Source: Acidobacteriota bacterium (GTDB taxonomy: Bacteria; Acidobacteriota; Blastocatellia; Pyrinomonadales; Pyrinomonadaceae). Taken from it: a stretch of 17,978 bases of DNA. The notes beneath the pieces were generated by a model. That model worked only from the letters and a program-made list of their open reading frames with translations. It ran no database searches and was not told the DNA's origin. Made by a program: the position numbers and the translations under genes. The DNA is taken from NCBI GenBank assembly GCA_963169175.1, contig CAUJFK010000171.1:1-17978 (forward strand). The letters run 5' to 3'. Of the stretch, positions 7,259 to 14,491 are shown piece after piece; within the stretch, counting starts at the first letter, position 1; each line of letters opens with the position of its first letter.

Positions 7259-7990
7259 TTATTCTATCGGGCTGTGCTTGATGAACACAGCCTCGCGCAG
7301 GTAAACGTTCAATTCGCAGATGTCCTTTACATAATCACCGATCCGCTCAAGGTGTTTAGCCACAAAAAGCAAATGGGCCGAACCATTCGTCGCCGCGGGG
7401 TCATCGATCATCCTCTTTATCAACCCGTCAAACACGCGGTGGTAACATTCGTCGATCTGCTGGTCGCGCAATATCACCGCCCGCGAGGTTTCAGCATCTT
7501 CGGACGTAAAGGCGTCGAGTGCGGCACGCAGCATGTCCGAGGCGATCCGGGCCATATATGAAAGGTCTATGTAGCTGTCGAACTGAGGTTCATTATTCAG
7601 CACGATCGCCGCTTCCGCAATGCTGGACGCGTGATCAGCGATGCGTTCAAGTATCGGCGTGATCTTCGCGACCGAAACGACAAGCCGCAGATCGTGCTCC
7701 GTCGGACGCTGCGAGCCCAGGATATCTATGCTCAAGCGGTCGATCTCAAGCTCCATTTGGTCGATCACCTGATCCTCGTCCGCTACGGCCCGGGCAAGTT
7801 CACTGTTCCGTCCGACCAATGCTAGCATCGCACCCGCAACGGCAGATTCGGTCTTGCCGCCAAGCAGCAGTATCTTGTCGCGAAGAAGATCGAGTTGGCT
7901 GTCCATCGAATCCACGACGGCCGCCCGGACCGGCAGAACGCCCTTGGTCCCTGTGGACGATATGGTATCTGGAACAACATTTTCGCTCAT
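7259..7990 (-). CDS. phoU: Phosphate signalling regulator PhoU
   Basis: Negative regulator linking phosphate transport to the sensor kinase. From the ATG at 7990 it is 243 aa; a GTG at 8068 would add 26 residues but lies next to the Pho-like site, where transcription should start. The PhoU core begins at MDSQLDLLRDKILLLGGK. Two three-helix repeats are visible, with metal-type motifs DQVIDQMELEID and ERIADHASSIAEA in the first half and RDQQIDECYHRV and LERIGDYVKDI in the second. A roughly 27-residue N-terminal extension before the core has no match I can name. Unlike the classical pst-phoU order, this phoU heads a DUF47-pit operon. No PstSCAB genes are in the window. Confidence 0.93.
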   Translation of the reverse strand: MSENVVPDTISSTGTKGVLPVRAAVVDSMDSQLDLLRDKILLLGGKTESAVAGAMLALVGRNSELARAVADEDQVIDQMELEIDRLSIDILGSQRPTEHDLRLVVSVAKITPILERIADHASSIAEAAIVLNNEPQFDSYIDLSYMARIASDMLRAALDAFTSEDAETSRAVILRDQQIDECYHRVFDGLIKRMIDDPAATNGSAHLLFVAKHLERIGDYVKDICELNVYLREAVFIKHSPIE

Positions 7991-8078
7991 CTGCACACCG
8001 CTTGCTTCAATGCCGGAATTCGCCTGAAACTTAAATCTACACCAACCTTGCCTCGGACACGGCGGCACGCATTAGATA

Positions 8079-8100
8079 GTTAACATCCTGTTAACATCAG
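8079..8100 (-). promoter_or_regulatory. Pho-box-like 11-bp direct repeat upstream of phoU
   Basis: Two adjacent 11-bp units share GTTAACATC at identical phase (8079-8089 and 8090-8100). The TTAACA cores are separated by 5 bp. This matches the known architecture of Pho operators: 11-bp-period direct repeats, with TTAACA-like PhoP units in Bacillus and GTTCACC units in Streptomyces. It sits about 90 bp before the phoU start, with an AT-rich TATCTAAT stretch just downstream on the minus strand. Because GTTAAC is its own complement, orientation is inferred from the operon and not from the repeat. Confidence 0.5.
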
Positions 8101-8189
8101 GTGTTCTTTGGGCCGATAATAGCCGCTTTTCGGCAAACCGGCCGTCTGCCGGTGAACATCGAACCGGACGGCATGGCAAGTGTCTGCCG

Positions 8190-8219
8190 TTGATTCTGGT
8201 ACGGTGATTGCTTTAGAAT
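8190..8219 (+). promoter_or_regulatory. Candidate sigma-70 promoter for the M48 protease
   Basis: TTGATT (8190-8195) and TAGAAT (8214-8219) are separated by 18 bp, about 30 bp before the M48 ATG. Each box differs from consensus in a few positions. Confidence 0.4.
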
Positions 8220-8248
8220 TTCGATAAATCTATGCACGGAGGGTAAGA

Positions 8249-9649
8249 ATGATATTTCACAATAATTTAAGACGTTCCGCATTGGCATTTGCTGCCTTGG
8301 TCGCGCTTATGCCGCTTGCGGTGAGTGCCCAAACGCGGGTCAACATGCCGAAGAACAAGTATAAGGTCCAGGAGGATGTAAAACTCGGGAATCAGGCTGC
8401 GAGCCAGGTCGAAAAGCAGTTCCCGATCCTCGACGACTCTCAGGCACAGGCCTACGTTTCGCGTATCGGTGAACGCCTTGTCGCGGCCATACCGCCGCAA
8501 TTTCGTCAGCCGGCGTTCGATTATAGCTTCAAGGTGGTCAACGCCAGCGACATCAACGCATTTGCGTTACCCGGCGGCCCAATGTTCGTCAATCGCGGAA
8601 TGATCGAAGCCGCACACAACGAAGGCGAGATGGCCGGAGTGATGGCACATGAGATAGCCCACGTCGCTCTGCGACACGCTACCGCACAGGCCACAAAGCA
8701 AGGAAGCTGGCAGAATCAGCTTGGTACCATTGGGCTTATCCTTGGCGGAGCGATCCTCGGCGGCGAGACCGGTGCCCAGATCGGCGCCCTCGGCGTGGCG
8801 GCGTGGCAAACTAAATACAGCCGCGAATATGAAACACAAGCGGATATTCTGGGTGCCCGCATAATGGCTGATGCGGGATATGATCCGCGCGACCTTGCAA
8901 ATATGTTTCGCACCATCGAGAAGCAAGGCGGCAGCCGCGGCCCCGAATGGCTCAGCAGCCACCCCGATCCGGGCAACCGCTACGAAAAGATCAACCGCGA
9001 GGCCGCATTGCTTGATGTCGATCCGACACCGATCAAGATGACGCGCGACTTTGAACGCGTCCAGGCCCGCCTTCGTGCCTTGCCGCCTGCCCGCACAATG
9101 GCGCAGATACAACAGGACCCGCGCAACAGCGAAGGGCCAGTTAGAAATCCAACCGCTGGCGGGACCTATTCGCGGAACGTACCGTTTCCTTCATCAAGGA
9201 TGCGGGTCTATGACGGCGGCGACCTGCGAATGCGCGTGCCGTCAAACTGGCGCGAATTCCCGGGCGACGGAAGTCTTATCTTTGCTCCGGAAGGGGCATA
9301 CGGTGATCAGGGCATAACGCACGGCTTGATGATCGGGGCCTATCGCTCCACATCTTCGGGAATGCTTCAGTCAACCCGAACATACGTAAGCGAACTGCTG
9401 AGGGGGAACAGTTACCTGTCGCAACGGAACGATCTATCGCGGACGAGAGTCGGCGGTAGAGAAGCTTATACAACGACGCTATCAGGGCGTTCACCCGTGA
9501 CAGGCCGGGATGAGGTGGTGACGGTCTATACGGTACAGCTTCGCAGCGGAAATCTGCTGACAATAGCCGCGGTGTCGGCCGAAGCGGATATGTATCGATA
9601 TAATACTGCGTTCCGAAATATCATCAATTCGATCCAGTTGATGGATTGA
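8249..9649 (+). CDS. Exported M48-family zinc metalloprotease, BepA-like, with an extra C-terminal domain
   Basis: A 466-aa protein. The signal peptide spans about 1-27 (Arg-Arg, hydrophobic core, cleavage near VSAQ). The M48 catalytic domain has HEIAH (134-138), the glutamate ligand in YETQAD (around 195) and the S-x-HPDPGNRYEKI motif (236-248) typical of BepA/YfgC and Loi-type periplasmic peptidases. A glycine-rich hydrophobic segment (160-183) lies between the two zinc motifs. Residues about 315-466 form a separate domain with an M-R-V-P-S-x-W start, loosely like the PsbP/DcrB fold (inference). It probably works in periplasmic or outer-membrane protein quality control. GGAGG 6 nt before the ATG fixes the start. 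It is a single gene, divergent from phoU. Confidence 0.9.
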   Translation: MIFHNNLRRSALAFAALVALMPLAVSAQTRVNMPKNKYKVQEDVKLGNQAASQVEKQFPILDDSQAQAYVSRIGERLVAAIPPQFRQPAFDYSFKVVNASDINAFALPGGPMFVNRGMIEAAHNEGEMAGVMAHEIAHVALRHATAQATKQGSWQNQLGTIGLILGGAILGGETGAQIGALGVAAWQTKYSREYETQADILGARIMADAGYDPRDLANMFRTIEKQGGSRGPEWLSSHPDPGNRYEKINREAALLDVDPTPIKMTRDFERVQARLRALPPARTMAQIQQDPRNSEGPVRNPTAGGTYSRNVPFPSSRMRVYDGGDLRMRVPSNWREFPGDGSLIFAPEGAYGDQGITHGLMIGAYRSTSSGMLQSTRTYVSELLRGNSYLSQRNDLSRTRVGGREAYTTTLSGRSPVTGRDEVVTVYTVQLRSGNLLTIAAVSAEADMYRYNTAFRNIINSIQLMD

Positions 9650-9676
9650 CACGTTTGCCCACGACGGTTCTTTTTC

Positions 9677-9721
9677 AAACGGGTGCTGGCCAATGCTTCT
9701 TATGTTGGCCGTCACCCGTTT
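9677..9721. terminator. Long hairpin between convergent M48 and MFS genes
   Basis: Two 17-nt arms (9677-9693 and 9705-9721) pair at 15 of 17 positions around an 11-nt loop. The right arm contains the MFS stop codon and last codons. A U-run is not present after the stem on either strand, although a T-rich run (9669-9675) precedes the left arm. It is best read as a shared transcription-end or mRNA-protecting hairpin for two convergent genes. Confidence 0.55.
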
Positions 9722-10971
9722 CGCAATATCTCACCGGATCCATCACGCTTTGTTTTTACCGTGGTCAGCATGACCGCCGACGCTACCGACAGGCCGGCGC
9801 TGACCAGAAACGCTGAAGCAACGCCAAATTCTGTCCACAGGAACCCAAACAACAACGATGCCGGGAAGACCGTGATCCCAAATGCCAGGTTGTAAAACCC
9901 ATAAGCAGTTCCCCGTTTCTCATCGTCCACGAGGTCAGCCACAAGAGCTTTCTCGGCTCCCTCGGTCAACCCGAAATATGCGCCGTAAATAATGAAGAGC
10001 ACCCACGCCTGCCACGCTGATCCGACAAACGCAAACCCGGCATAGACCAACGCGTAGATGCACCATCCCGAAAAGATAAGCTTCTTTCGGCCGACCTTGT
10101 CTGACAGGTCTCCGCCGATCAGCGACATCACTACCTTGCTGAAGTGCAGCACCATCCAGAGTATCGGAAGCATCGGCGGCGAAATTCCGGCCTGGCGTGC
10201 ACGTAGAAGAAGAAATGCGTCGGTTGAATTAGACAGCGTGAACAGGGCGATAACTATCAGAAATCGCTTGAAGTTTGGATCAAATTCACGAAGGGAGAAT
10301 CTTAAAGGCAGCGTTTCCGCTTCGGATACGGACTTTTTGTCTTCGTGGACAAAAAAGATGATAAGGAACAGGCCAAGTACCACCGGTACCGAGGCAAAAA
10401 GGAAAACGCTCTGATATTCACCGGCCGTTGGCGAATCGGGATCGGCGGCAATGTATGAGAGCAGGCCAAACGCGACAAGCGGGCCGATGACCGCGCCGAG
10501 ATGATCGGCAGCCCGATTAAAACCGAACGCAAGCCCGCGCTTTTCCGCCGGCACGCTTGCGGCGATCAAAGCATCGCGCGGTGCGCCGCGAATGCCCTTC
10601 CCGACCCGATCACTCAACCGTACGGCCAGCACCTGCGGCCAACTGTTGACCAGCGCCAACAGCGGCCTGAAGACCGCGGCCAAACAATATCCGAGAAATA
10701 CAGGAAACTTTCTGCTGTTGAACCGGTCACTGAGATAACCCGAGAAAAGCTTTAGAATACTGGCGATCGATTCGGCCAGCCCTTCGATCAGGCCGATAAG
10801 GAATGGCGATGCTCCGAGTGTCAGGAAAAGGAAAGTTGGGAGCAGCGGATAGATTATCTCGCTTGAGGTGTCATTAAGCAGGCTGACCAGGCTCAGGACA
10901 AAGACGTTGGTCCCGAGTCCGTGATATCGATGCCAAAAACGGCGTTTCGGGATTTTTGGCTGTGTTCCCAT
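9712..10971 (-). CDS. Major facilitator superfamily transporter
   Basis: A 419-aa inner-membrane protein with about 12 predicted hydrophobic helices and a charged central loop (around 210-230). It has an MFS loop motif in each half: GYLSDRFNSRKFP after helix 2 and GGDLSDKVGRKKL in the second half. The stretch LVSLLNDTSSEIIYPLLP, with DRVGKGIRGAPRDALI further on, marks a common uncharacterised MFS subgroup often annotated only as MFS transporter. The substrate cannot be assigned; multidrug or metabolite export are the usual guesses. No Shine-Dalgarno is visible before the ATG, and a hairpin repeat starts about 10 bp upstream of it. It is monocistronic, with the 3' end inside a convergent hairpin. 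Confidence 0.9.
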   Translation of the reverse strand: MGTQPKIPKRRFWHRYHGLGTNVFVLSLVSLLNDTSSEIIYPLLPTFLFLTLGASPFLIGLIEGLAESIASILKLFSGYLSDRFNSRKFPVFLGYCLAAVFRPLLALVNSWPQVLAVRLSDRVGKGIRGAPRDALIAASVPAEKRGLAFGFNRAADHLGAVIGPLVAFGLLSYIAADPDSPTAGEYQSVFLFASVPVVLGLFLIIFFVHEDKKSVSEAETLPLRFSLREFDPNFKRFLIVIALFTLSNSTDAFLLLRARQAGISPPMLPILWMVLHFSKVVMSLIGGDLSDKVGRKKLIFSGWCIYALVYAGFAFVGSAWQAWVLFIIYGAYFGLTEGAEKALVADLVDDEKRGTAYGFYNLAFGITVFPASLLFGFLWTEFGVASAFLVSAGLSVASAVMLTTVKTKRDGSGEILRNG

Positions 10972-10980
10972 TTAAAATGA

Positions 10981-11052
10981 GAACAGGCCGACAGCCTGTT
11001 CCTAAGGAGGACAATGATCGTCTGTTCGCGAGCTAAACCAGCGTACGCTCGC
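10981..11052. repeat. Double-hairpin intergenic repeat upstream of the MFS gene
   Basis: The first hairpin pairs GAACAGGC (10981-10988) with GCCTGTTC (10994-11001) around a 5-nt loop. The second pairs GCGAGC (11028-11033) with GCTCGC (11047-11052). Between them lies a plus-strand AAGGAGG followed by ATG with no supported gene behind it. The block fills the 93-bp gap between the small membrane gene and the MFS gene. It looks like a dispersed repeat unit rather than a gene-specific site. Confidence 0.5.
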
Positions 11053-11064
11053 CCGCGCGATTCT

Positions 11065-11337
11065 TCATCTCCGGCCATTCATTGGCGGCGATGGGCGCCG
11101 GACCGGGCCCTTTCTGCCATCCGACACAAAATACCAGAGCGAAACACTGCCAACTACGGCTATCACAAAGATAATGCCAACGACCACAAGCCGAAATGCT
11201 ATCTTCAGCGTTCGCCGCAAAGCAAGGAACAAAATGAACGCAACGCCGATCAGCACCAGAAAGAACGCCGCGGCAACCACGCCGCCGACAACTCCGCCGC
11301 TCGCGGCAATATCATAAAGTGCGGCAACGGCGGTCAT
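11065..11337 (-). CDS. Small two-TM membrane protein of unknown function
   Basis: A 90-aa protein with two predicted membrane helices, about 14-39 (GGVVGGVVAAAFFLVLIGV region) and 47-69 (FRLVVVGIIFVIAVVGSVSL region), joined by a short basic loop (RRTLK). The C-terminal tail is basic and proline-rich. The ATG overlaps the yacG stop by four bases (ATGA), so translation is almost certainly coupled. I do not recognise a family. The coupling to yacG is the only functional hint and is weak, because yacG neighbours vary widely. It could be a small scaffold or quality-control membrane protein, but nothing in the sequence shows this. Confidence 0.7.
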   Translation of the reverse strand: MTAVAALYDIAASGGVVGGVVAAAFFLVLIGVAFILFLALRRTLKIAFRLVVVGIIFVIAVVGSVSLWYFVSDGRKGPVRRPSPPMNGRR

Positions 11338-11540
11338 TCCTTCGTTTTCTCCTCAAGCGATCTTTCGATCTCTTCGATATCCTCTTCGCTCAGGTCTGAA
11401 CCCTCGACCGGCAATGAGTATTGCTCATCTGCCCACGCGCCAAAATCGAGCAGCCGGCATCGCTCTGAACAGAACGGCCTGAACTCATTTCCTTCGTATT
11501 CGGTTCCCTTACCGCAATTTGGGCATTTAACTATCGGCAT
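11334..11540 (-). CDS. yacG: YacG-type zinc-binding DNA gyrase inhibitor
   Basis: A 68-aa protein. The first 45 residues match the YacG family: zinc knuckle CPNCGK (Cys6, Cys9), then FRPFCSERCRLLDFGAWADEQY carrying the second cysteine pair (Cys24, Cys28). E. coli YacG binds GyrB and blocks gyrase. The acidic C-terminal tail (DLSEEDIEEIERSLEEKTKE) is longer and more helical than usual and replaces the basic or proline-rich tail of other members. AGGG lies close to the ATG. It is often found beside coaE in proteobacteria; here it is instead coupled to a two-TM protein and divergent from the LEA-like gene. Confidence 0.88.
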   Translation of the reverse strand: MPIVKCPNCGKGTEYEGNEFRPFCSERCRLLDFGAWADEQYSLPVEGSDLSEEDIEEIERSLEEKTKE

Positions 11541-11733
11541 AACCCTGACTTACGGCAAGAATAACATAGAACAAACAACGTTAGAAAATTAGTGTCAGTT
11601 CGCGAAAATCGTTGAATCTTGCGGCCATAGATGCAAATATAATGAATAACCATGATGCCTTTTGCGGCATCAGATCGAACAAAATCTAAGCCCGGTTCGT
11701 AAATTTTTATTGCCGGGGAAAAGGAACCTTATT

Positions 11734-12744
11734 ATGAGCGATTACAAAGAACGCTTTGAAAAATGGCAAAAGGGCGCCAAAGAAAAGTTTGAGCAGTTGG
11801 ATGAACAACTTGGCATCAAGGACAAGATCGAAGAAGGTGCGCGTGTCGTTGTCGAATCCGCCCAGAAAAGTGCTGAAAAGAGAAAGTCGGAGGCGGAAAG
11901 ATCGGAAGTCGGCAAGCAGGCCGTTAAGGCGGCCGAGGCGCCGATCAAGACCGCCGAAGGTGCTGCAAAAAAAGCCTGGACAGCCAGCGAACCGCTGCGC
12001 GATGTAGCGGAAGACGCCAGTGAAAAGGCGGCCGATGTGGCAAAAGAGGTCGGCAAGACCGCCGGCGAAGTAATAAATGCCGCCGGAAAAAAGGCCGGCG
12101 AGGTGATAGACGGTGCATTCGACACAGCCGCGAAAAGCGCAAAGACGGTCGGCAAGGCTTTCTCGTTCGGGGCCTCGTGGTCGCGTACCATCGACTCGGC
12201 ACTGAGCACTGTCGCCCGAACGACAGACTGGATCCAGGAAAAGCCGCTCCAGGCGGTCGCGACCGGAGCGTCAATGGCCATCGGCGCCGGCATTGGTGTT
12301 GTTTTTACCGGCATCAGCTCACATTGGCTGTTCAATTCCGCCCTTCCGGCATGGACGGTGAAAAAGCTGACCGAGCAATTCAATACATATCTCAGCAATC
12401 AGCAAGACCTGATAGACAAAGGCGAATTGTCCGAAGCAGAGACGGAACGGGTAAAATTTGAGCGCGATATCGCCCGCCGCATCGGCGCTCCGCTGCTTGG
12501 TGCATTTTCCTTCGCCTCCGGTGCGGTAATGCTGACCAATGTCCTGAATCCAAAGTCCGTTACCGGCGCACCTATCTCATGGCTCCTGGGCGGCAACCCG
12601 CTGCTTGAGAGCGTCTGGTTCTTTGGCAACGGCGTTGTTTGTATCCAGACGAGCTGCGATCTGTTTATGATCGCGCTCGAAGAGCATGATGATGTGCAGA
12701 GAATGGTGAAAGAGATCAAAGGTTTGCTGCCGCGGGCGGCGTAG
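11734..12744 (+). CDS. LEA-like 11-mer repeat protein with C-terminal membrane segments
   Basis: A 336-aa protein from the ATG at 11734 (AAGGA about 9 nt upstream; an earlier in-frame ATG at 11662 lacks a ribosome site). Residues 1-145 are highly charged and Ala/Lys/Glu-rich. Positions 92-135 hold four successive 11-residue units with the pattern A/I-x-x-A/V-G/S-K/E-x-A-A/G-E/D-V, continuing weakly to 142. Such 11-mers form amphipathic surface helices in LEA group 3 proteins, apolipoproteins and synucleins. Residues about 172-193, 251-271 and 291-315 are hydrophobic or glycine-rich and likely membrane-embedded. No named family was recognised. A role in membrane protection under stress is only inferred. 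The stop is 5 bp before the Uma2 gene, so the two are co-transcribed. Confidence 0.75.
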   Translation: MSDYKERFEKWQKGAKEKFEQLDEQLGIKDKIEEGARVVVESAQKSAEKRKSEAERSEVGKQAVKAAEAPIKTAEGAAKKAWTASEPLRDVAEDASEKAADVAKEVGKTAGEVINAAGKKAGEVIDGAFDTAAKSAKTVGKAFSFGASWSRTIDSALSTVARTTDWIQEKPLQAVATGASMAIGAGIGVVFTGISSHWLFNSALPAWTVKKLTEQFNTYLSNQQDLIDKGELSEAETERVKFERDIARRIGAPLLGAFSFASGAVMLTNVLNPKSVTGAPISWLLGGNPLLESVWFFGNGVVCIQTSCDLFMIALEEHDDVQRMVKEIKGLLPRAA

Positions 12745-12749
12745 GATCT

Positions 12750-13355
12750 ATGGCATTTCAACCAAAACAACTTTATTCACTGGACGAATATCTGGACCTC
12801 GAGAAACGCTCAGAGGAAAAATTCGAATTCTGGGGCGGCACGGTTTGGTCGATGAGTGGAGCTAGTGCCCAACATGATCGTGTTGTTACGAATTTGCTTG
12901 TGGAGATAGGCTCGAGGATCCGAGCAAAGGGCTGCAACGTGTTTTCGCCGGATATGCGGGTAAATGTCCCAAGATATCCGCCGTATCGCTATCCTGACCT
13001 GGCCGCCTTGTGCGGCGTAGCCGAATTTGAGCAGCTCGGTGGTATCGACATGCTTCTCAACCCGCAGCTAATCGTCGAGGTCCTCTCAGAATCGACTGAG
13101 GCATTTGACCGCGGGGACAAGTTCAGTTACTACAAATCGATCGAGAGCTTTTCGGAATATCTGCTAGTTGCACAGCATCGGCCCCATGTGTCGCATTTTG
13201 TAAAACACGGTGACGGATTCTGGGTAAATTTTGAATATAACGATCTTGATGAGGCGGTCGAATTGCGGTCGGTCCCGTGCAGCCTGCCGATGTCCGCCAT
13301 CTATCGCGAGGTTACTTTTCCCGAGCAGGACCCAAAAGAAACGCGGCATCCATAG
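12750..13355 (+). CDS. Uma2-family (DUF820) nuclease-like protein
   Basis: A 201-aa protein of the Uma2/DUF820 family, a PD-(D/E)xK restriction-endonuclease-like fold found in many copies in cyanobacteria and some other phyla; the biological role is unknown. Seen in order: LDEYLDLE, then an E-x-K-FEFWGGTVWSMSG start (22-37), YPDLA with the Asp at 83, IVEVLSEST with the Glu at 110, and FDRGDKFSYYKS (119-130) with Lys124. These are the expected catalytic positions and appear intact. The ATG lies 5 bp after the preceding stop, with AGGA just upstream. It ends 3 bp before the convergent M50 gene. Confidence 0.88.
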   Translation: MAFQPKQLYSLDEYLDLEKRSEEKFEFWGGTVWSMSGASAQHDRVVTNLLVEIGSRIRAKGCNVFSPDMRVNVPRYPPYRYPDLAALCGVAEFEQLGGIDMLLNPQLIVEVLSESTEAFDRGDKFSYYKSIESFSEYLLVAQHRPHVSHFVKHGDGFWVNFEYNDLDEAVELRSVPCSLPMSAIYREVTFPEQDPKETRHP

Positions 13356-13358
13356 CCA

Positions 13359-14441
13359 TTATAGGATCTTGATCGGGAAGGGCAGAAAGCAGAGCACAAA
13401 GATGATCAGTGTAAGGAAGGCAATGGCCTTCCTTTTTGCGTCCAGCGGCGATTGGTCCCACGGAACGGGATGAGGGACCTTCATCATAATGCCCAGCAGG
13501 ATAGCGATCAGGAATCCGCTCGGGCTATTAAAATAGAACCAGCCGAGTATCGATAGCAGCGCCATTACGACGAACGCGATGCGGCCCGTCCATCGGTGGA
13601 TCGCGGGCCCAAACACCGCAAAGATCGCATGGCCTCCGTCCAACTGGCCGGACGGGATCAGGTTCAAGGCTGTTACGAGCAATCCTACCCACGCGGCATA
13701 GTAGAACGGGTTGCCCGCACTTACCGTTAGGTCGGTGCCGGTCAAAAAAGCCAGTACGCGTATCATCAGCGGATCAGAAAAATATATGCCGCCCGCCGCT
13801 GCCACCTGCTCCGCGGGGACGGGATGCATCTTCATCACACCGATGATGGCGACGGGTATCAGCGCAATAAATCCCGCGATCGGCCCCGAAACCCCGATAT
13901 CGAATGTCGCACGCCGCGAAGGCAGCGGCGATCTGATCTTGATGAAAGCACCAAATGTGCCCGCCGGCCCGATCATTGGCGGTGTTGGAATAAAGAAGGG
14001 CAGCGTCGCATCGACCTTGTAAAGGCGGCACGCTATGTAATGCCCCATCTCATGCGAGATAAGGATAAAAAGCAGCGAGATCGAAAAACTGAGACCGTCG
14101 CGGAGAAATGACGTGTCCGTGACAAGCGCCGTGACGGCGGATGCCACAAGGGCCGCATAGCGCCCGGGCAGCGACAGGATAAAGCTGATCACTTCACCAA
14201 ATGTGGCAGGGTCGGCCTCGTCAGGAAGTGTCGCGAATCGGCCGAATGGATACAGGATACCGGCGATCGTGCAGGTCACGAACGTCAGCAGCAGAAAGGC
14301 CAAATGCTTCAGCCATGTAGCGATCGATGGCCGCAGGCTGCGTCGGACAATGTCGTCAATTACTGATCGCTCGGAAGCTTCCATTAAAGGAGGGATATCC
14401 TCAAAAAATAAAAAGCCGCAAACCACAATCATCAACTGCAA
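13359..14441 (-). CDS. Site-2-protease-type M50 zinc metalloprotease
   Basis: An integral membrane protease that cuts substrates within the bilayer, often to release transcription factors or anti-sigma factors. At 360 aa it has the zinc motif HEMGH (130-134) inside a hydrophobic helix and the second-half motif NLIPSGQLDGGH (260-271), whose Asp is the third ligand. About six to eight hydrophobic segments flank these. There is no PDZ domain, so it is not RseP-like. The layout, with GPAGTFGAFIKIRSPLPSRR between the motifs, resembles the EGY/plant-chloroplast-type S2P group. The start is uncertain: the longest frame uses TTG, in-frame ATGs lie at 14432 and 14384, and none has a good ribosome site. 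The target is unknown. Confidence 0.9.
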   Translation of the reverse strand: MQLMIVVCGFLFFEDIPPLMEASERSVIDDIVRRSLRPSIATWLKHLAFLLLTFVTCTIAGILYPFGRFATLPDEADPATFGEVISFILSLPGRYAALVASAVTALVTDTSFLRDGLSFSISLLFILISHEMGHYIACRLYKVDATLPFFIPTPPMIGPAGTFGAFIKIRSPLPSRRATFDIGVSGPIAGFIALIPVAIIGVMKMHPVPAEQVAAAGGIYFSDPLMIRVLAFLTGTDLTVSAGNPFYYAAWVGLLVTALNLIPSGQLDGGHAIFAVFGPAIHRWTGRIAFVVMALLSILGWFYFNSPSGFLIAILLGIMMKVPHPVPWDQSPLDAKRKAIAFLTLIIFVLCFLPFPIKIL

Positions 14442-14491
14442 GAATGCGATCTACGACTGAATTCTGAGTATATCACGAACCGTGGGCCGAA

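Noticed and set aside
7991..8068. Extended PhoU starting at GTG 8068
   Set aside because: It lies almost on the Pho-like operator, where transcription should begin, and the extra residues do not look like PhoU.
11014..11592. A 192-codon plus-strand reading frame with AAGGAGG 4 nt before its ATG
   Set aside because: It runs antisense through yacG and the two-TM gene, both better supported. Its translation is low in complexity, and the ribosome-site-like sequence lies in the intergenic repeat.
11612..11643. TTGAAT...TATAAT promoter for the LEA-like gene
   Set aside because: The -10 box is perfect but the spacing is 20 bp, so it is too weak to list as a feature.
11742..12398. A 218-codon minus-strand frame under the LEA-like gene
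   Set aside because: It is an antisense shadow produced by the Ala/Lys-rich codon pattern of the plus-strand gene.
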